DNA of 64,000 bases from Latrodectus hesperus (GCA_037975125.1 CM075852.1:9594283-9658282); one strand, 5' to 3'. Positions 1 through 11,466 are shown, numbered from the stretch's first letter. Numbers and translations: made by a program. The notes: generated from the letters alone by a model not told the origin.

Positions 1-583
1 CAGCGTATAAGTAATATTGCAATTTGAACCAAAATTTTATCAAACAAATATTACAAACAAAAAGCAATCGTGAGTTAAAAAAAATAATTATTTAGTGACC
101 TGCGGTCGGTCATTTAATGTTTGCCGATGCTGGGCCATTTAAAGAAGCATTCGGTCCACATATTGATTGACATCGGTAAAATATCGGGCAAGCGATCATG
201 TCCGAATAATAATCCATTTAAGATCTCCGCCATTTTCAAGACAGCTCTAATATTTTATATATAACATATCTTGCGAAAAAAAATTATGATAAATAAGCTT
301 AAAATTTGACTTTGTCTCTATTTGCGGGGTTCATGAAATCATTTTTTATTAGCACTATTCTTTAACGTGAATTTTTATGGAAAATTAGTAGTTTTAATTC
401 CATTTTACGTATTCTAAATCACAAATACACAATGATTGATTTCAGCGTATTCGACCGTGTATTTTATATTTCTAATTTTGGCAAAAAACTTCGCAACCGT
501 TTTAGCGATTTGGTGATATGATGAAAGTTCTTAAAAATTACCCGAACATATACAATATTTCTGTTGAATGTAAATATATTATA
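1..583. other. Non-coding flank, no gene seen
   Basis: AT-rich sequence with no long open frame or recognisable repeat before the mariner insertion. Confidence 0.6.
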
Positions 584-1476
584 TTAGGTTGGTGCGTATG
601 AAATGTCGGATTCTCTTTACATGCGGACGTTTTCCTCCCTGTTTTCGTTATACTTTTGTATTTGGCATAACCTCATTCATACTCGTATTGTCCATTGCCA
701 GAGACTCATTTCAGCAAAATAGGTTTTCTCGAAGGTCTTCCCTTTTTTATTTCTTTTGAGTTTATTGGCGATATGAATTCTGCCGACATTCGCGTCATTT
801 TCTTATATGAGTACAAACTTGGTAATAGTGCTGCAAAAGCTGCACGCAACATAAACCAAGCGTTTGGGGAGAATACGGTTAACGATCGGAAAGTGCAGCG
901 TTGGTTCGAAAAATTTCGGACTGGCGATTTTTCACTGCAAAATGAGCCGCGCGGAAGACCCAAAACGTCTGTGAAGAATGATGACCTGAAGGCTCTAGTG
1001 GAAGCGGATCCAGCCGTATCCACGAGGGAACTTGCTATCAGGATGAAAGTTGACCATACAACGATATTGAGACACCTTTCTGAGATTGGCAAGGTTAAGA
1101 AGATGGACAAGTGGGTACCGCACGCACTGACAGAGCGAAATAAGCTGGATCGGTTAAACGTATGCTCATCATTGCAGCATCCACCCTATTCACCGGATCT
1201 CTCGCCGACCGATTTTCATTTTTTCAAGCATTTAGAGCTGTTTTTAAGGGGCAAACACTATGAAAATGAAGACAGTCTAAAAAACTCGATATCAGAGTTT
1301 ATTAATTCTAAAGACCAAAATTTTTTTAAGACAGGCATCTACGCTTTAAAATCTCGGTGGGAGAAGTGTATTGAAGCGAATGGAGCATACTTTGATTGAA
1401 TAAACAGCTTTTGAAGAAAGATATGCAGTTTTATACAATCACTTAAGAATCCGACATTTCATACGCACCAACCTAA
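584..1476 (+). mobile_element. mariner element with internal deletion, perfect 30-bp inverted repeats
   Basis: A Tc1/mariner transposon of 893 bp. Its 30-bp inverted ends (584-613 and 1447-1476, beginning TTAGGTTGGTGCGTATGAAA) are identical, and it is flanked by TA on both sides, the usual mariner target site. Full-length relatives are about 1.3 kb, so roughly 0.4 kb is missing. The loss falls inside the transposase catalytic core. Matching ends mean it could still be moved by a transposase supplied elsewhere and suggest recent activity. It is the youngest-looking element in the window. Confidence 0.93.
773..1399 (+). pseudogene. mariner transposase, catalytic core deleted in frame
   Basis: The open frame gives 208 residues from the ATG at 773; the frame is also open upstream to 695 without an ATG. 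The N-terminal half is intact: helix-turn-helix motifs with the mariner signatures KVQRWFEKFRTGDFSL, NEPRGRP and VDHTTILRHLSEIGKVKKMD, then WVPHALTE and VCSSL. The next residues are HPPYSPDLSPTDFHFF, the region of the third catalytic Asp. About 130-140 residues are therefore missing, including the first two catalytic Asp of the D,D34D triad, yet the frame is preserved to the normal end (WEKCIEANGAYFD). It resembles the Hsmar1/SETMAR branch. It cannot catalyse transposition but may still bind the element's ends. Confidence 0.92.
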
Positions 1477-1478
1477 TA

Positions 1479-2700
1479 TATAGTTTCTTAAGTAAAGCCC
1501 AGCAGGGGTAACCATAACTACCAATAGCAGCTCATCGTTGAAGAATGTAATCTCATTGGACAACTGCTTCAACAGCGCTATTAAAAACGCTGTTAAAGAA
1601 TTTATTTTCTAATTCTGTTACTAATATGTACCACAGGTAAAGTTATACCTATTACCGAATTGATTGCATATTGATTCTGAAGTAACATATCGAAACAACT
1701 TGATGAAACAGATTTTATTGTTTTATATTCCTTATCATAATAATTTATTAATTTTAAATTATATTCTATAAAGGAAACTGCAAAATATTTTTCTTTTACA
1801 GTTGTCAAAAAATAAATATAGTTCTTAGATTATTCAAAAATGGCTTGTGATACTGAGTAACAATTTTTTTTTTTACTCGTTTCGAAGTCAATTTGATAAA
1901 ATTTTACTTTTTTAGATATTTGATATTTTGAGTTTTTTATTTCTTATAATGTTTTTAAAAGAAAAACTTATTTATATATCGAGTTATTATAAACGAAAAA
2001 ATGCACATGTAAGTTATTTTATAATTAATGATAGCACAATGATTTCAAATAAGATATGTAGAGATATTTGAGCTTTGCATTTTATGCTAAATCATATATG
2101 TGAGGAGTACAGTTTATTATAAATTAAAAAATATTTTGAATATAATCTACACTGTTAATTCATTAGAAATAAATATTTCCGTTGCATGATAGATTCGAAA
2201 TTAAGTTGTATTTTTTTAATAAGTGATTATAATTTTGTAATTAAGAAATAAAATAATTAGAATTAAGAACGCTAATAGAATAATTAAATAATTTATTAGT
2301 ATCGCAACTATTTTACATCGAGTATATGTGTGTGAGTAGGAATATACATAAATTCATATTACTTACATGTCTTATTTCAATACACGTAAGTACATGTTTT
2401 ATCACTGCTGTTTTATTTACTTTTACATGTGTTATTTTCCTTTTTTTCCAATAGACTACATAAAAGCTCAGAAGATTGTGTTAGATTTGAAACATAAGAC
2501 CCACTGTCAAATATTAAAGCTTAAAAAAAACTACACAACACTACATACATAATAACATAAATTGGAAACAAAGTTATAACTTAAATAATAAAATCGTAGC
2601 ACACAGATTACACTGAATCATTAAATAATATTTCGCTGATTAAATTTAATTTGCTGTACATAATTTACACAGCTTTGAAATTGCTCTTTTTAAGACATAA
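1479..2700. other. Non-coding stretch between mariner and Bel/Pao remnant
   Basis: About 1479-1660 is less AT-rich and lies beside a 68-codon minus-strand open frame (1602-1808) of unknown nature. The rest is AT-rich. The stretch could be the decayed 3' part or LTR of the Bel/Pao element that starts near 2.7 kb, but no LTR pair was found. Confidence 0.4.
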
Positions 2701-2719
2701 GTTTGTGTTTTAATGTTTA

Positions 2720-5170
2720 ATTTTACCATCTTAACCGTGGTAGACATTGTCAATTCTATCAATCACCCATTTGGTACTTAGTATTTTTCCCTTTCAACAG
2801 TACCAAATATTAGCAATTTTAGTCTTTTCTAATTTCGAGTAATTTTGTAAATGACTTAAATACATAAAATGTCAACGTTTTCAAATAAATTGGACAATTT
2901 TTGTTACCTTTGCTACAGTTTTAGCCTACCTATATTCCTACATTTGGCTCAATTATTGAACTGAATGGCCTGTCAATCAAAAATTCCACTGATGTTAAGG
3001 CATTAAAATCATTTACATCTGAAATTAATAGTGATAATAGGCCATTTATACTGGAATATATTTAGTATTCCCGCTATTTGTATTATGACCTTCAACAATT
3101 CTTCATTTGTTATTTAGCTTTACCGACTACACGCTTCATGTGGTATTCAAAGGACTTCACCCATGACATCCATACCTCTCCAAAGTTAGGTGAAATAACT
3201 GTAATGACTTTTTATTCAATCCTTAGATATCCCGCAAGTATTTTATCTTGGCTAATTACAATCTCAAGCTATCTCTTGATTTCTTTATTCCCTCCCATAA
3301 AAGTTTAAACATACTCTGAGTAAATTTCAAAAACTTTGCCTCCTTCAACAAAAAATCTCTTTAGAATAGTGATAAATACTTCACTCATTAAATCACTTAT
3401 AATCTCATGATGAATAATATTAATTAAAAGGTATGTACAGATGCAAACATACATTTTATTTTAAATTTCTTTGCACTAGTTATGATACTAGATGAGAAAT
3501 GGCCACAAACATCAATTTCACTGACAACGAAAGGATAATATATCTCTTCAGGCAAATCTCCTATTAACTTCAATAAAATAGCACAGGTTTAGCCTGTACA
3601 CACGACATAAGAATGAACCAATTTTTTTTATACAAATTACGACCATGCACAACATAAATCTTTTCTGCAACAATAATTGTGGCCCGGCACACAAGTTCTT
3701 TAAATGAAAATTTTTTCTACAATTAAATAAGATTATCTGAGATTTTTAGATCAAAGAATCGGTAACTTAGAATCAAATTCTAAATCACTTTGAGTAAATC
3801 TTCCGCCGACTCTCAAAATACCAGTTTTATCTTATAAGGGAAGAGTAAGTTTTTTACCTGGCTGTCCCTATTAATTGAACTGGTATCTTAATTTTTTTTT
3901 TATCTTATTGGTAACTTATTGGAACTGGTAACTTATTTTTTTCTTAGACAATTTTTACAACTTTCTCCTCAGTTTTTTTTATTTCACTAGCTTTAGCAAA
4001 ATTGCATCTACAATTGTTCTACAACTTGTAAATGTAACTTAATAATTAAATTAGCTGAAAATAGTTATTAATTTTACTAATTATATAATTTACAAAAATA
4101 TTCACGATTGTGTTGAAATAAACAAAATTAGTGGAACCATTAAACTTATAAAGCTTTGTATCAGAAGATACCACTTTTTGGATAGTTTGAAATTTTTCAT
4201 TGGAACTTTTATTGGTGGCACCATACTGTAACCAGTGAAGAAGAATGAAAGCCTAGTTCACCATAATGTATTGAGTTATAAACTAGATGAATTAAGACCT
4301 CTGGATATGTGCTCAACCGGATTTTGCTCTAAGGAAACATGATACCACTAATCTGCAATTGTTAACTGCTTAACCGTAACCACTCGATTTGCCAAGAAGA
4401 TCTTAACCATGATAGGCTTCTTCAGGGTTCACATCAAGACGATAGTCGAATCGCTCCACTCGTATGTTGAAAGTGAGTTTAATTATAAAAGATTTACAAC
4501 TCGCTTCATTAATTTTGACGAGAGGATGATGACACACAATTTGAGTCGTAGTATTGTGACGCGCTTCTTTAATGTGACTCTGCTTCTATTCGCCGAGCTG
4601 GCAGACGAATGGTTAGCGCTCTTGCCTTCGGTTCAACAGTTCGTGGGTTTGAGTCCCACCTTGAGCATGGATGTTTGTAGTGGTTCGGAATCCACTTTAA
4701 GCCATAGATCCCAGTCTAATTAGCCCTGGTGTGCAAAAAATGACCGTTGAGCGACAAACAAACAAAACAAAACCAAATCTGCTTCAATTCACCATACGTT
4801 TCATTCGTGTTGTGATATCCGGAGAATAAGTACGGCAGTATATTACGGCCCTGTAACACTTCTCCTAACCATGTGCAAATCCGTATAGTACAAGTCTTAC
4901 CTTGTGAGGATGCACAAGACATCTTTTGATGCAGATACTGCATATGCTGTTGAAATCTTCGTAGAACTGGTTTAATTCTTTTTCTGTCTCACAAGGTAAC
5001 TCATAAGTCCAGTCGGTTTGAAGACCCGAAATATTCCGTTTGAAAATCTTGACTTTAAAGACTATTGGACCAAATAACCCAAATTAGCCTACAAAAAATT
5101 CAACTGCTATTTTGAACATAAAACAGTCTTTTTGTGACCTCTTAAAACTTCAAATGCCTTTGTCTTGATA
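2720..5170 (-). pseudogene. Bel/Pao LTR retrotransposon pol remnant
   Basis: Several short minus-strand stretches in different frames line up in Bel/Pao pol order. About 5140-4865 encodes the end of the reverse transcriptase region and the start of RNase H (TDWTYELPCETEKELNQFYE, then HPHKVRLVLYGFAHG). About 3590-3500 encodes an integrase-linker segment (LIGDLPEEIYYPFVV). About 3208-3117 encodes the integrase end (SPNFGEVWMSWVKSFEYHMK). About 3022-2935 encodes ALTSVEFLIDRPFSSIIEP. About 2780-2723 encodes the DUF5641-like tail WVIDRIDNVYHG. Stops and frameshifts separate all of them, so this is an old dead copy. A SINE sits inside it. A minus-strand open frame at 5371-5601 lies upstream and is unassigned; it may be more of the same element. 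Confidence 0.7.
4592..4776 (+). mobile_element. tRNA-derived SINE (family A), best copy
   Basis: The head has a tRNA-like A box (TGGCAGACGAATGG at 4599-4612) and B box (GGTTTGAGTCC at 4646-4656) with tRNA-like spacing, so it would use an RNA polymerase III internal promoter. The body follows, then an ACAAACAAAAC-type tail near 4757-4776. Reverse-oriented relatives lie at 53132-53300 and 57938-58133. It sits inside the Bel/Pao remnant. Confidence 0.8.
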
Positions 5171-5597
5171 ATATTTTCGAAATCATATCCACTATTGTTG
5201 TTTAAAGATTTGTCTGGAAGACTACCACATCATTTGTACAACTGTATACCTCTTTGTTTCAATATGTCAGAAACAATATATTTAGTTCTTCAGCTCCTCC
5301 AAAGTCTACTGCAAAGGACACCATTCAAATAAAAATTCTCTATAAGGATAAGAGCAACTAAGTGTAAGTTTTAATATCTTGAAAGTTGGAGCAGTGTTCC
5401 CGCTATTAAAAGGGGATCATTCACTGTCCCAGTTGCAGTTTCAAGTTCATAAATTTTCACCAATTCATCTAGATTTTCTTCCCACAAAATTTTGACAATG
5501 GCTCTTGATTTTCGTTTATAAGTACTGTATGATAAATACATCATTTTTATAGTTGCTGAGTTATTGTTGCTTATCCCCGACTGGCGTGACAGTACCA

Positions 5598-7325
5598 TCA
5601 CACCAGCCCCATGAATCCAAAAATAGTCAGTCTCTCAAGCACCACCTCCGGTCTCAAATCCATGTCCCCTCTCTCACACCCAATTCACTGAAAAATGTGA
5701 GATGGGGAGGCCTGAACCAAACAACATTTGGGACAGAGAGGGTATACCTTGGTACCAGAGATGTGTCTCTGAGCAAGCATGTGGCCACTTCGCAGTCTTG
5801 TCAAAGCCGTTTGGCTGCATCTCTTGTGATTACCCACTAGTGCGGAACCAGGATGTTTGCATGTGTACCATTCGTGGGTAGGAATGGTATCCCTAAAAGT
5901 AGCATTGATAGCCATCCTAACTCTAGAGGTCAGCTCTGAGGACGACAAGCAGTCTCCAATGATGATATTCTGTAGGCTTCGATCCTTGGCTAACTGATCC
6001 GCAACTTCGTTCCCATACACATTAACATGAGATGGCACCCACTGGAAGACTATGGTACTGGCTTTCAAATTAGTAAGATGTTGTACTATTTTAGTTGTTG
6101 TTATGTCACCATGCCGCCACCACTGGGCCAGATGTTGTATGGAGCTTCGGCTGTCACTGAGGATCCAAATATCAGAGACTATACCCTCAATAACATAGAA
6201 GTTTAAAGCCTCTTCAATTGCCAAAAGCTCAGCTCGAAAAACAGAACAATAATTTGGTTTTCTTCTACATATCTTTTTGCCATCTCCCTGTTGAACAAAC
6301 ACGCCACTACCCGACTCAGCACCCTCACCCCTACTGCCATCCGCGCAAATCTGCAGTGCATTAAGGGGAATCTGGTGGATTACTTCTAAAGCTAGCTGTC
6401 TGAGATATTCTGGGTGTTGAGTTCTCTTGTTAGAATGAGAGAATAGTTCAGTCCTAAAAAAGACTCGATCATGAAAGGTCGACTTTGCTCCCGTGAGGCA
6501 GGCCAAGGAAACGGGCTCCACGCTCTCCAGCAAACAACCTTCTCTCTGCGCCTTACTCAGTGGGCTATCACGCTTTAGTCGTTGGTTAGATCTCCAGGCA
6601 CCTACAAAACTAGATGTTCGGTTCTGGTCACCGTAACTGCCAAGTCTGGCAAAACAGTTTGTTAATAAACATTTTCTTTGTAGTCCAAGGGAGAGTAGAT
6701 TAGCTTCATAAAGAACAATGTCTCTTGGACAGCTATTTTGAAGGCCGGTGATGATTCTGGCAGCAGACAACTGTACTCTTTCGAGTTTATCGAGATTACT
6801 GGCAGAGGCAGATTGATACACCTGAACACCATATTCAAGTATTGGACGGATATGGGCTATGTAAGTGTTTCTCAAAGTTTGAGCGTCCGCTCTCCAACTT
6901 CTACCTGATATGTACTTTAAAATCTTTAAACTTTGCCTACCTCTCAAAACTAAGTTGTCAATATGAGCCCTGCCAAGCACTTCCTGATTCAAAATAAACC
7001 CTAAGTATTTAGGATGCCTCACATAATTTAATCTCCTACCCAAAAGAAAGATATCAGGTTCCAAATTGTACAGATGTCTGTTGGTTGTAAAAAGTGTGGA
7101 CACAGATTTTGAGGGGTTAAAAATTATGTGGCTCATAGCAAAACTCTCGAAATTACGGAGGGAGGAATTAACTGCTTCTTGAGCACAAGTTACACTTGCG
7201 TTGCTGCTCCATATAACCAATCATCTGCATATATATCCATGCAGGTATTAGATCCAGCACCAGTCTCTATTCCAGCAACAAAGAGAGAAAACAAAGCTTC
7301 CCTTATATAGTTGCCGTAAATCCAT
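5598..7325 (-). pseudogene. 5'-truncated RNase H-bearing LINE, reverse transcriptase end and RNase H
   Basis: A non-LTR retrotransposon ORF2 fragment. The main open frame (7220-5685) encodes the reverse transcriptase thumb region (YLGFILNQ, LKILKYISGRSW, LRNTYIAHIRPILEYG, LDKLERVQLSAARIITGL), then an RNase H domain with ADGSRGEGAESGSGV, ELLAIEEALNF, ILSDSRSSI and WVPSHVNVYGNEVADQLAKD. A C-terminal Cys-rich tail (PLCPKC) follows. Upstream, the catalytic YADD (7235-7224) lies in another frame, so one base has been lost just after it. Downstream, a TGA replaces a codon after HIFQ, and the frame continues to the natural stop at 5598. The 3' end carries CAA/AAC-rich sequence. RNase H after RT suggests the I or R1-like superfamily; the exact clade is uncertain. 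Confidence 0.88.
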
Positions 7326-7964
7326 ACGGATATTCTCTGACTTTTATCATAATTGCGAACAAGCTATCTTGCACGAATTCTACGTTGTATTGTAATATAT
7401 GGTGGTGCAACTCATTATTTGTTAGATTTAAGGCACTAAAAGCAACCTTCAACTCTCTTAGTAGTAGTTTCTTTTGTGGCTTATAGACCGCCAGGGTAGT
7501 GGGGCATACATCAGTTTATTTCAGAATTGTTTTTTTCTGCTACAGCTTTTTTCGTACGCTTTAATAGTTCATATTCGGTTTGAGATTGCTAAATATTTTT
7601 TGGTATTGGGTATTCTAACTGGCTTAATAAATCGCTTAAGAGCAATGTGTACTTAACTCATCTATACACTTTGGACTATTCTTATGGGATATTTTAACTA
7701 TACATCGGCTGTCACAATATCTCTAGAATATATATGCTTCTACAAAATGTTTTTCATAAAACAGAATCCACTTTTTGTAAGCTGTATTTTAACATTTTCT
7801 ACCTAAAACCTCTCACTACCCCTCTCTTCGCTACCGCACGAGGGGTAGCGAAGAGAAATGGTCGTGTCGAAAGAATTCGTTTGGTTCTGTTAGCATTACG
7901 ACTTCAACTTGGGCTCATCCATCAGATTGCAGAATATGTCAAGCGTTTGGTGATAGTGCTGTGA
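7326..7964. other. Unassigned repeat-like stretch between two LINE copies
   Basis: The part near 7.33-7.47 kb may be decayed upstream reverse transcriptase of the minus-strand LINE. The part after 7.85 kb may be decayed sequence of the plus-strand LINE that becomes recognisable at 7965. A strong hairpin lies at 7816-7856. Nothing else can be identified. Confidence 0.35.
7816..7856. repeat. Hairpin with two alternative pairings
   Basis: TCTCTTCGCTACC (7823-7835) pairs with 7844-7856, 13 bp around an 8-nt loop. The overlapping CTACCCCTC (7816-7824) can instead pair with GAGGGGTAG (7840-7848). The two foldings exclude each other. It is GC-richer than its surroundings. Confidence 0.7.
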
Positions 7965-8510
7965 ATGAATGTACGGCAAGGCAATGATTTCACAAATTTA
8001 GGACGGGAGATGCAGCCACGCAGAATGAGCTGCTACCAACGAGCCAAACGGTCACTTGCGGACTTGTACTCGCAGCAATTACCACGCGTGCCCAAAGCTG
8101 GTGTGGCTAAGAAAGATGCGCCGTCGAAACCTCTCACATTTCAGGAGATTCACTCAAAGATTGAAAACGAGAATGAAACTACTGGAATTGTCCCTCCTGA
8201 GCATCATTGGTACCACTACGCGCGTCCAGGTGGTTCCCTGACTACTGGTCTCAATAGACAAGAACAAATGGTTATTGCCCGTTTCAGAAGTGGCCATCAT
8301 AGTAACTTGAAATTCGTCGAAGGTACGAAGAAATTCGAAACTATCCCCAAATGTTTAAATAAACAGGCCTTTCCTGAACATATTATTCAATGCCTTGGTC
8401 TCTCTGGGAGAGATATGATGGAGAGTCTACTTATGATGCTGGACTTTATGAAGGTGTACGCGCTCATGAACCTGGTCTAGCGCTGCTGAACTCGGGGGCA
8501 TGCAATAACA
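7965..8510 (+). pseudogene. LINE ORF2 C-terminal fragment (second copy)
   Basis: The plus-strand frame encodes SKPLTFQEIHSKIEN, PPEHHWYHYARPGGSL, QEQMVIARFRSGHHSNLKF, a Cys-poor KCLNKQ tail and DFMKVYALMNLV before the stop near 8480. This is the same C-terminal module as in the LINE at 5598-7325 (RLRSGHML, PLCPKC, IFGFMGLV). It ends in a CAATAACAACAACATAAC-type tail. It is severely 5'-truncated and diverged, with some Cys of the tail lost. The tail runs directly into a mariner fragment. Confidence 0.8.
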
Positions 8511-8519
8511 ACAACATAA

Positions 8520-8884
8520 CGCGTGCAACAGGCACTGCAATAGAAAAAGCCAACACTAGTTAACTGCAAGGGTGTACTGTTCTTGGCTGATAACGCGAAG
8601 TCATATGTCGTGCGGTTATCTGGGAATACTATACATCGACTTGGTTGGGAGACTTGTGCCATCCTCCTTACCCATCAGACCTTTCACTATCAGATTACCA
8701 CCTCATCCGTTCCATAGGCAATCATCATCTTGGAAAATCCTTCACCAATGAAGCAGACTTGTGCCAAGCACTCACGGACTTTTTTGCGTCCAAAATCTCC
8801 GAGTTTTACCGCAAGGGGATTGCTCAACTGGGAACACGTTGGCAGAAGGTGCTGGATGCCGATGGTGATAACTTCGAGGACTAA
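8520..8884 (+). pseudogene. mariner transposase C-terminal fragment
   Basis: The first frame reads KKPTLVNCKGVLFLADNAKS (second catalytic Asp region, usually HDNARPH) through IHRLGWET. After a one-base shift the frame reads HPPYPSDLSLSDYHL, FTNEADLCQALTDFFASK and GIAQLGTRWQKVLDADGDNF to a stop at 8884. A stop codon also precedes KKPTL. It is a different lineage from the mariner at 584-1476. The N-terminal half is missing. The CTAAAAACGG-type sequence after the stop is reminiscent of mariner 3' flanks, but no inverted repeat partner was found. Confidence 0.82.
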
Positions 8885-9283
8885 CAATACTCTGCATTTT
8901 TAGTAGGTCATGTTTTTTGGGTCACTAAAAACGGCTGGAACTTTCTAGTTTATCTTTTATTATAAACATTTATAAATCAATGAAAAATACTTTACTGTTT
9001 CCATTTAGATTTGGCAATAAAATTTACTTTTAAAATTTTTAAAGAAAATCACTAATTTATCGAAGTTATCTTTCTAAATTATTTTGTAAAAGTTTAAAAA
9101 TTTAAAAGATGAAATGGAACTTGTGAGGAAATATGCAATAAAAAGTTCAAAACTTATATTTTACTTTGGAGTTTTTGTCTGAACTATCGAATTTAAATGA
9201 TACACAGTTAAGAATATAATTTTAAACATTTTTAATTAATAATATATATATATTAATTAAAAATGCAAATTAATATATATATA

Positions 9284-9387
9284 TAAGATAAAACATGAAG
9301 AAAAGTAAAATCAGAAATATAAAATTGGAAAGATACTAAAGTATATGAAGCAAAAGACAAGAAGGCATAGGGACCACGTCTTCATCA
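9284..9387 (+). repeat. Left inverted terminal repeat of the Penelope-like element
   Basis: It pairs with 11467-11570 in inverted orientation, with four mismatches over 104 bp. It includes AAGTATATGAAGCAAAAGAC, present in reverse complement at the other end. Confidence 0.85.
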
Positions 9388-9585
9388 GGAGGGAGATGGT
9401 CAGCTATGCAAAAATGAACACTCTTTTCTGACATGATCGAAGGACAAATGTCTAAAAATCTTCGAGCAATTCCCCCGAAGAGTGTTCGTATTAAAAGAAC
9501 TTAATTAAAAATTAGACTAAATATATATGTAGAAAAGATAAATATATATATTCCAGAAAAATATAAATACTCACTATAGATGAAA

Positions 9586-9661
9586 ATACTCACATTAGTA
9601 GAAAAATACATACAGTAAAAAAAATACTCACAATAGTAGAAAAATACATACAGTAGAAAAT
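9586..9661 (+). repeat. 38-bp tandem duplication
   Basis: Two adjacent copies of a unit starting ATACTCACAWTAGTAGAAAA, at 9586-9623 and 9624-9661, preceded by a partial copy. They lie in the non-coding part of the Penelope-like element. Confidence 0.7.
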
Positions 9662-9989
9662 ACAAAATACAAAAGCCAGTAAATCAGATTGAATTTATAT
9701 ATGAGAATAGTAGGAAGTTGCCAAAAGTAAATTTGAAATTAGAATGAAGAAATATTGCCAGAAGTAATTAAATTCAAAAAGTTAAAATGGTTTAAAAAGT
9801 TAAAGTGTATTAAAGGGGATTTAAGTTTTAGTTATGTATAAAATAAAGTGTATATATGTAGGTATTTTCAGGATTCTTGTAAGATTTTCAATGCTTGGGT
9901 GACCCTTCTGTAGTTATAAAAACTACGCATTACTTCAATCTTACAAGTGATTCCCTACTTCCTACATATTTTAAAATAAAATTAATTAG

Positions 9990-11460
9990 AATATTGTTAT
10001 TTTTTAGATGAGCTATTAAGCGTTTAATTTGATTTTTAGTATATTCATAATTGTTACAGATTATATAAATGCGATTAAGCTCATTAATTATAATGTTTCT
10101 GTATATTTTTAAAGAAATATTGGAGTTCCAAGAAATTAACTTATTAACATGAAAATTAAACTGATTAGTTTTGTCGAAAATGTCTATATATGTAGTGGAA
10201 TTATCAATAGTTATAAATAAATCCAGAAATTCTGTTTTAGTTTCACATAAATTAGTTTTAATTAGAGAAAGTTCTTCAGGGTAAATAGTTTAAGAAATAT
10301 CTTCAAATTTTAAATTGTTGAAAATAATGAAATCATCTATGTATCGAAAAGCAAAAGGATATTGATAAAAGAAGTTTTTTTTCAAAATAATGTAAAAATA
10401 AATTTGCTAGTGTGCTAGAAAAGTTGAATCCCTGTGGAATTCCACAATTTTGAATAAAAATATTTTCACCGTTAAATATAAAATTATTATAAATACACAT
10501 TTTAACTAAATTATTCCAGCAATCAAAATTAATATTTAATAAGTTTCTATAGTCCTGATAATAAAGGTGTAGTACATCGTTTAATTTATCTATGGGAATA
10601 CTAGTAAAAAGGTCTTTAAAGTCAAAAGAATTAGCACTATAAATATAATTTTTTGATAAAAAATCCAAAATTGGTTTATTATTATTAATGATCCAAGTGG
10701 CTTCTGATTTAATAATATTGTCTATTATAATGTTAAGAAATTTAGCAAAAATGGTTCCAATTTTATTCATGTATGTGTGTGTGGTTTAGTACCACAGGTG
10801 ATAAATCTAAACTTCATAGAAATTTTGCGAAATTTAGGAATGACTGTTAAATAAGGAAACTCTAATTTATAGTTGCTAATATTTAAAAGTTTGTAAAGCC
10901 CAAAGATTTTTTTATTAATAATATTAACAGTGGAGTTTAAACGCTTATATGTGCTGGAATTTAATGTTTCATTATCAATTAAATCTAAATAGAATTTCTT
11001 ACAAAAAAATGCGTAATTATTAGAGGCTTTATCTACTGGCGTAATGATGAAGTTATTTTTTAGATTATTTATGGCTGGTTTTAATGGACCAAGCTTAATA
11101 TCAGGAAATGTTACATTATTGACAAAAATAAATTTCTTAATTTTATTAAAAAGTTTAGACATCAAGACTGTAAAAAATTTAATAGGTACATTATAAAAAT
11201 TAGAAATTTTAAAGATAAATGAATCAATATTATATAAAATTACTTTAATTATTTTAAATCTATTTAGTTGAAAAACTGGTCTACATTTAGTTCCTTTACT
11301 TAATATTTCTTTTAATTTAGGATCATTAACAATGTTTAAATCACCTGTGATAATATGACCGAAATCAGTATTAATAAAATTTTTTAGTTCATTACTATGA
11401 CAAATACATTTAGATAGCTTTCTAGATGAGGAGATATTTTTGCAAAATTGATTATAGTTA
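9990..11460 (-). pseudogene. Penelope-like element reverse transcriptase, frameshifted
   Basis: In minus-strand order: a CICHSNELKNFINTD segment and HIITGDLNIVNDPKLKEILS, which match the conserved region before the Penelope RT; then ITPVDKASNNYAFFCKKFY, KFRFITCGTK, FDFKDLFTSIPIDKL and CGIPQGFNFSSTLANLFLHY; then, after a frameshift, FRYIDDFIIFN with the catalytic Asp pair at about 10337. At least three lesions are visible. A CA-repeat stretch (10769-10783) shifts the frame after CGTKP. A run of T near 10375-10385 shifts it before RYIDD. A TAA follows FEDIS. No GIY-YIG endonuclease motif could be read downstream. Confidence 0.78.
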
Positions 11461-11466
11461 AAGATT

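Noticed and set aside
695..772. N-terminal extension of the mariner transposase to 695
   Set aside because: The frame is open but starts at TTG. The first ATG is at 773, which matches the usual start of the family.
1602..1808. 68-codon minus-strand open frame
   Set aside because: No recognisable motif. It could be Bel/Pao flank or chance, so no gene was called.
9586..9661. Tandem 38-bp units considered as a CRISPR-like or regulatory array
   Set aside because: Only two full units, directly abutting without spacers, inside a retroelement of an animal genome.
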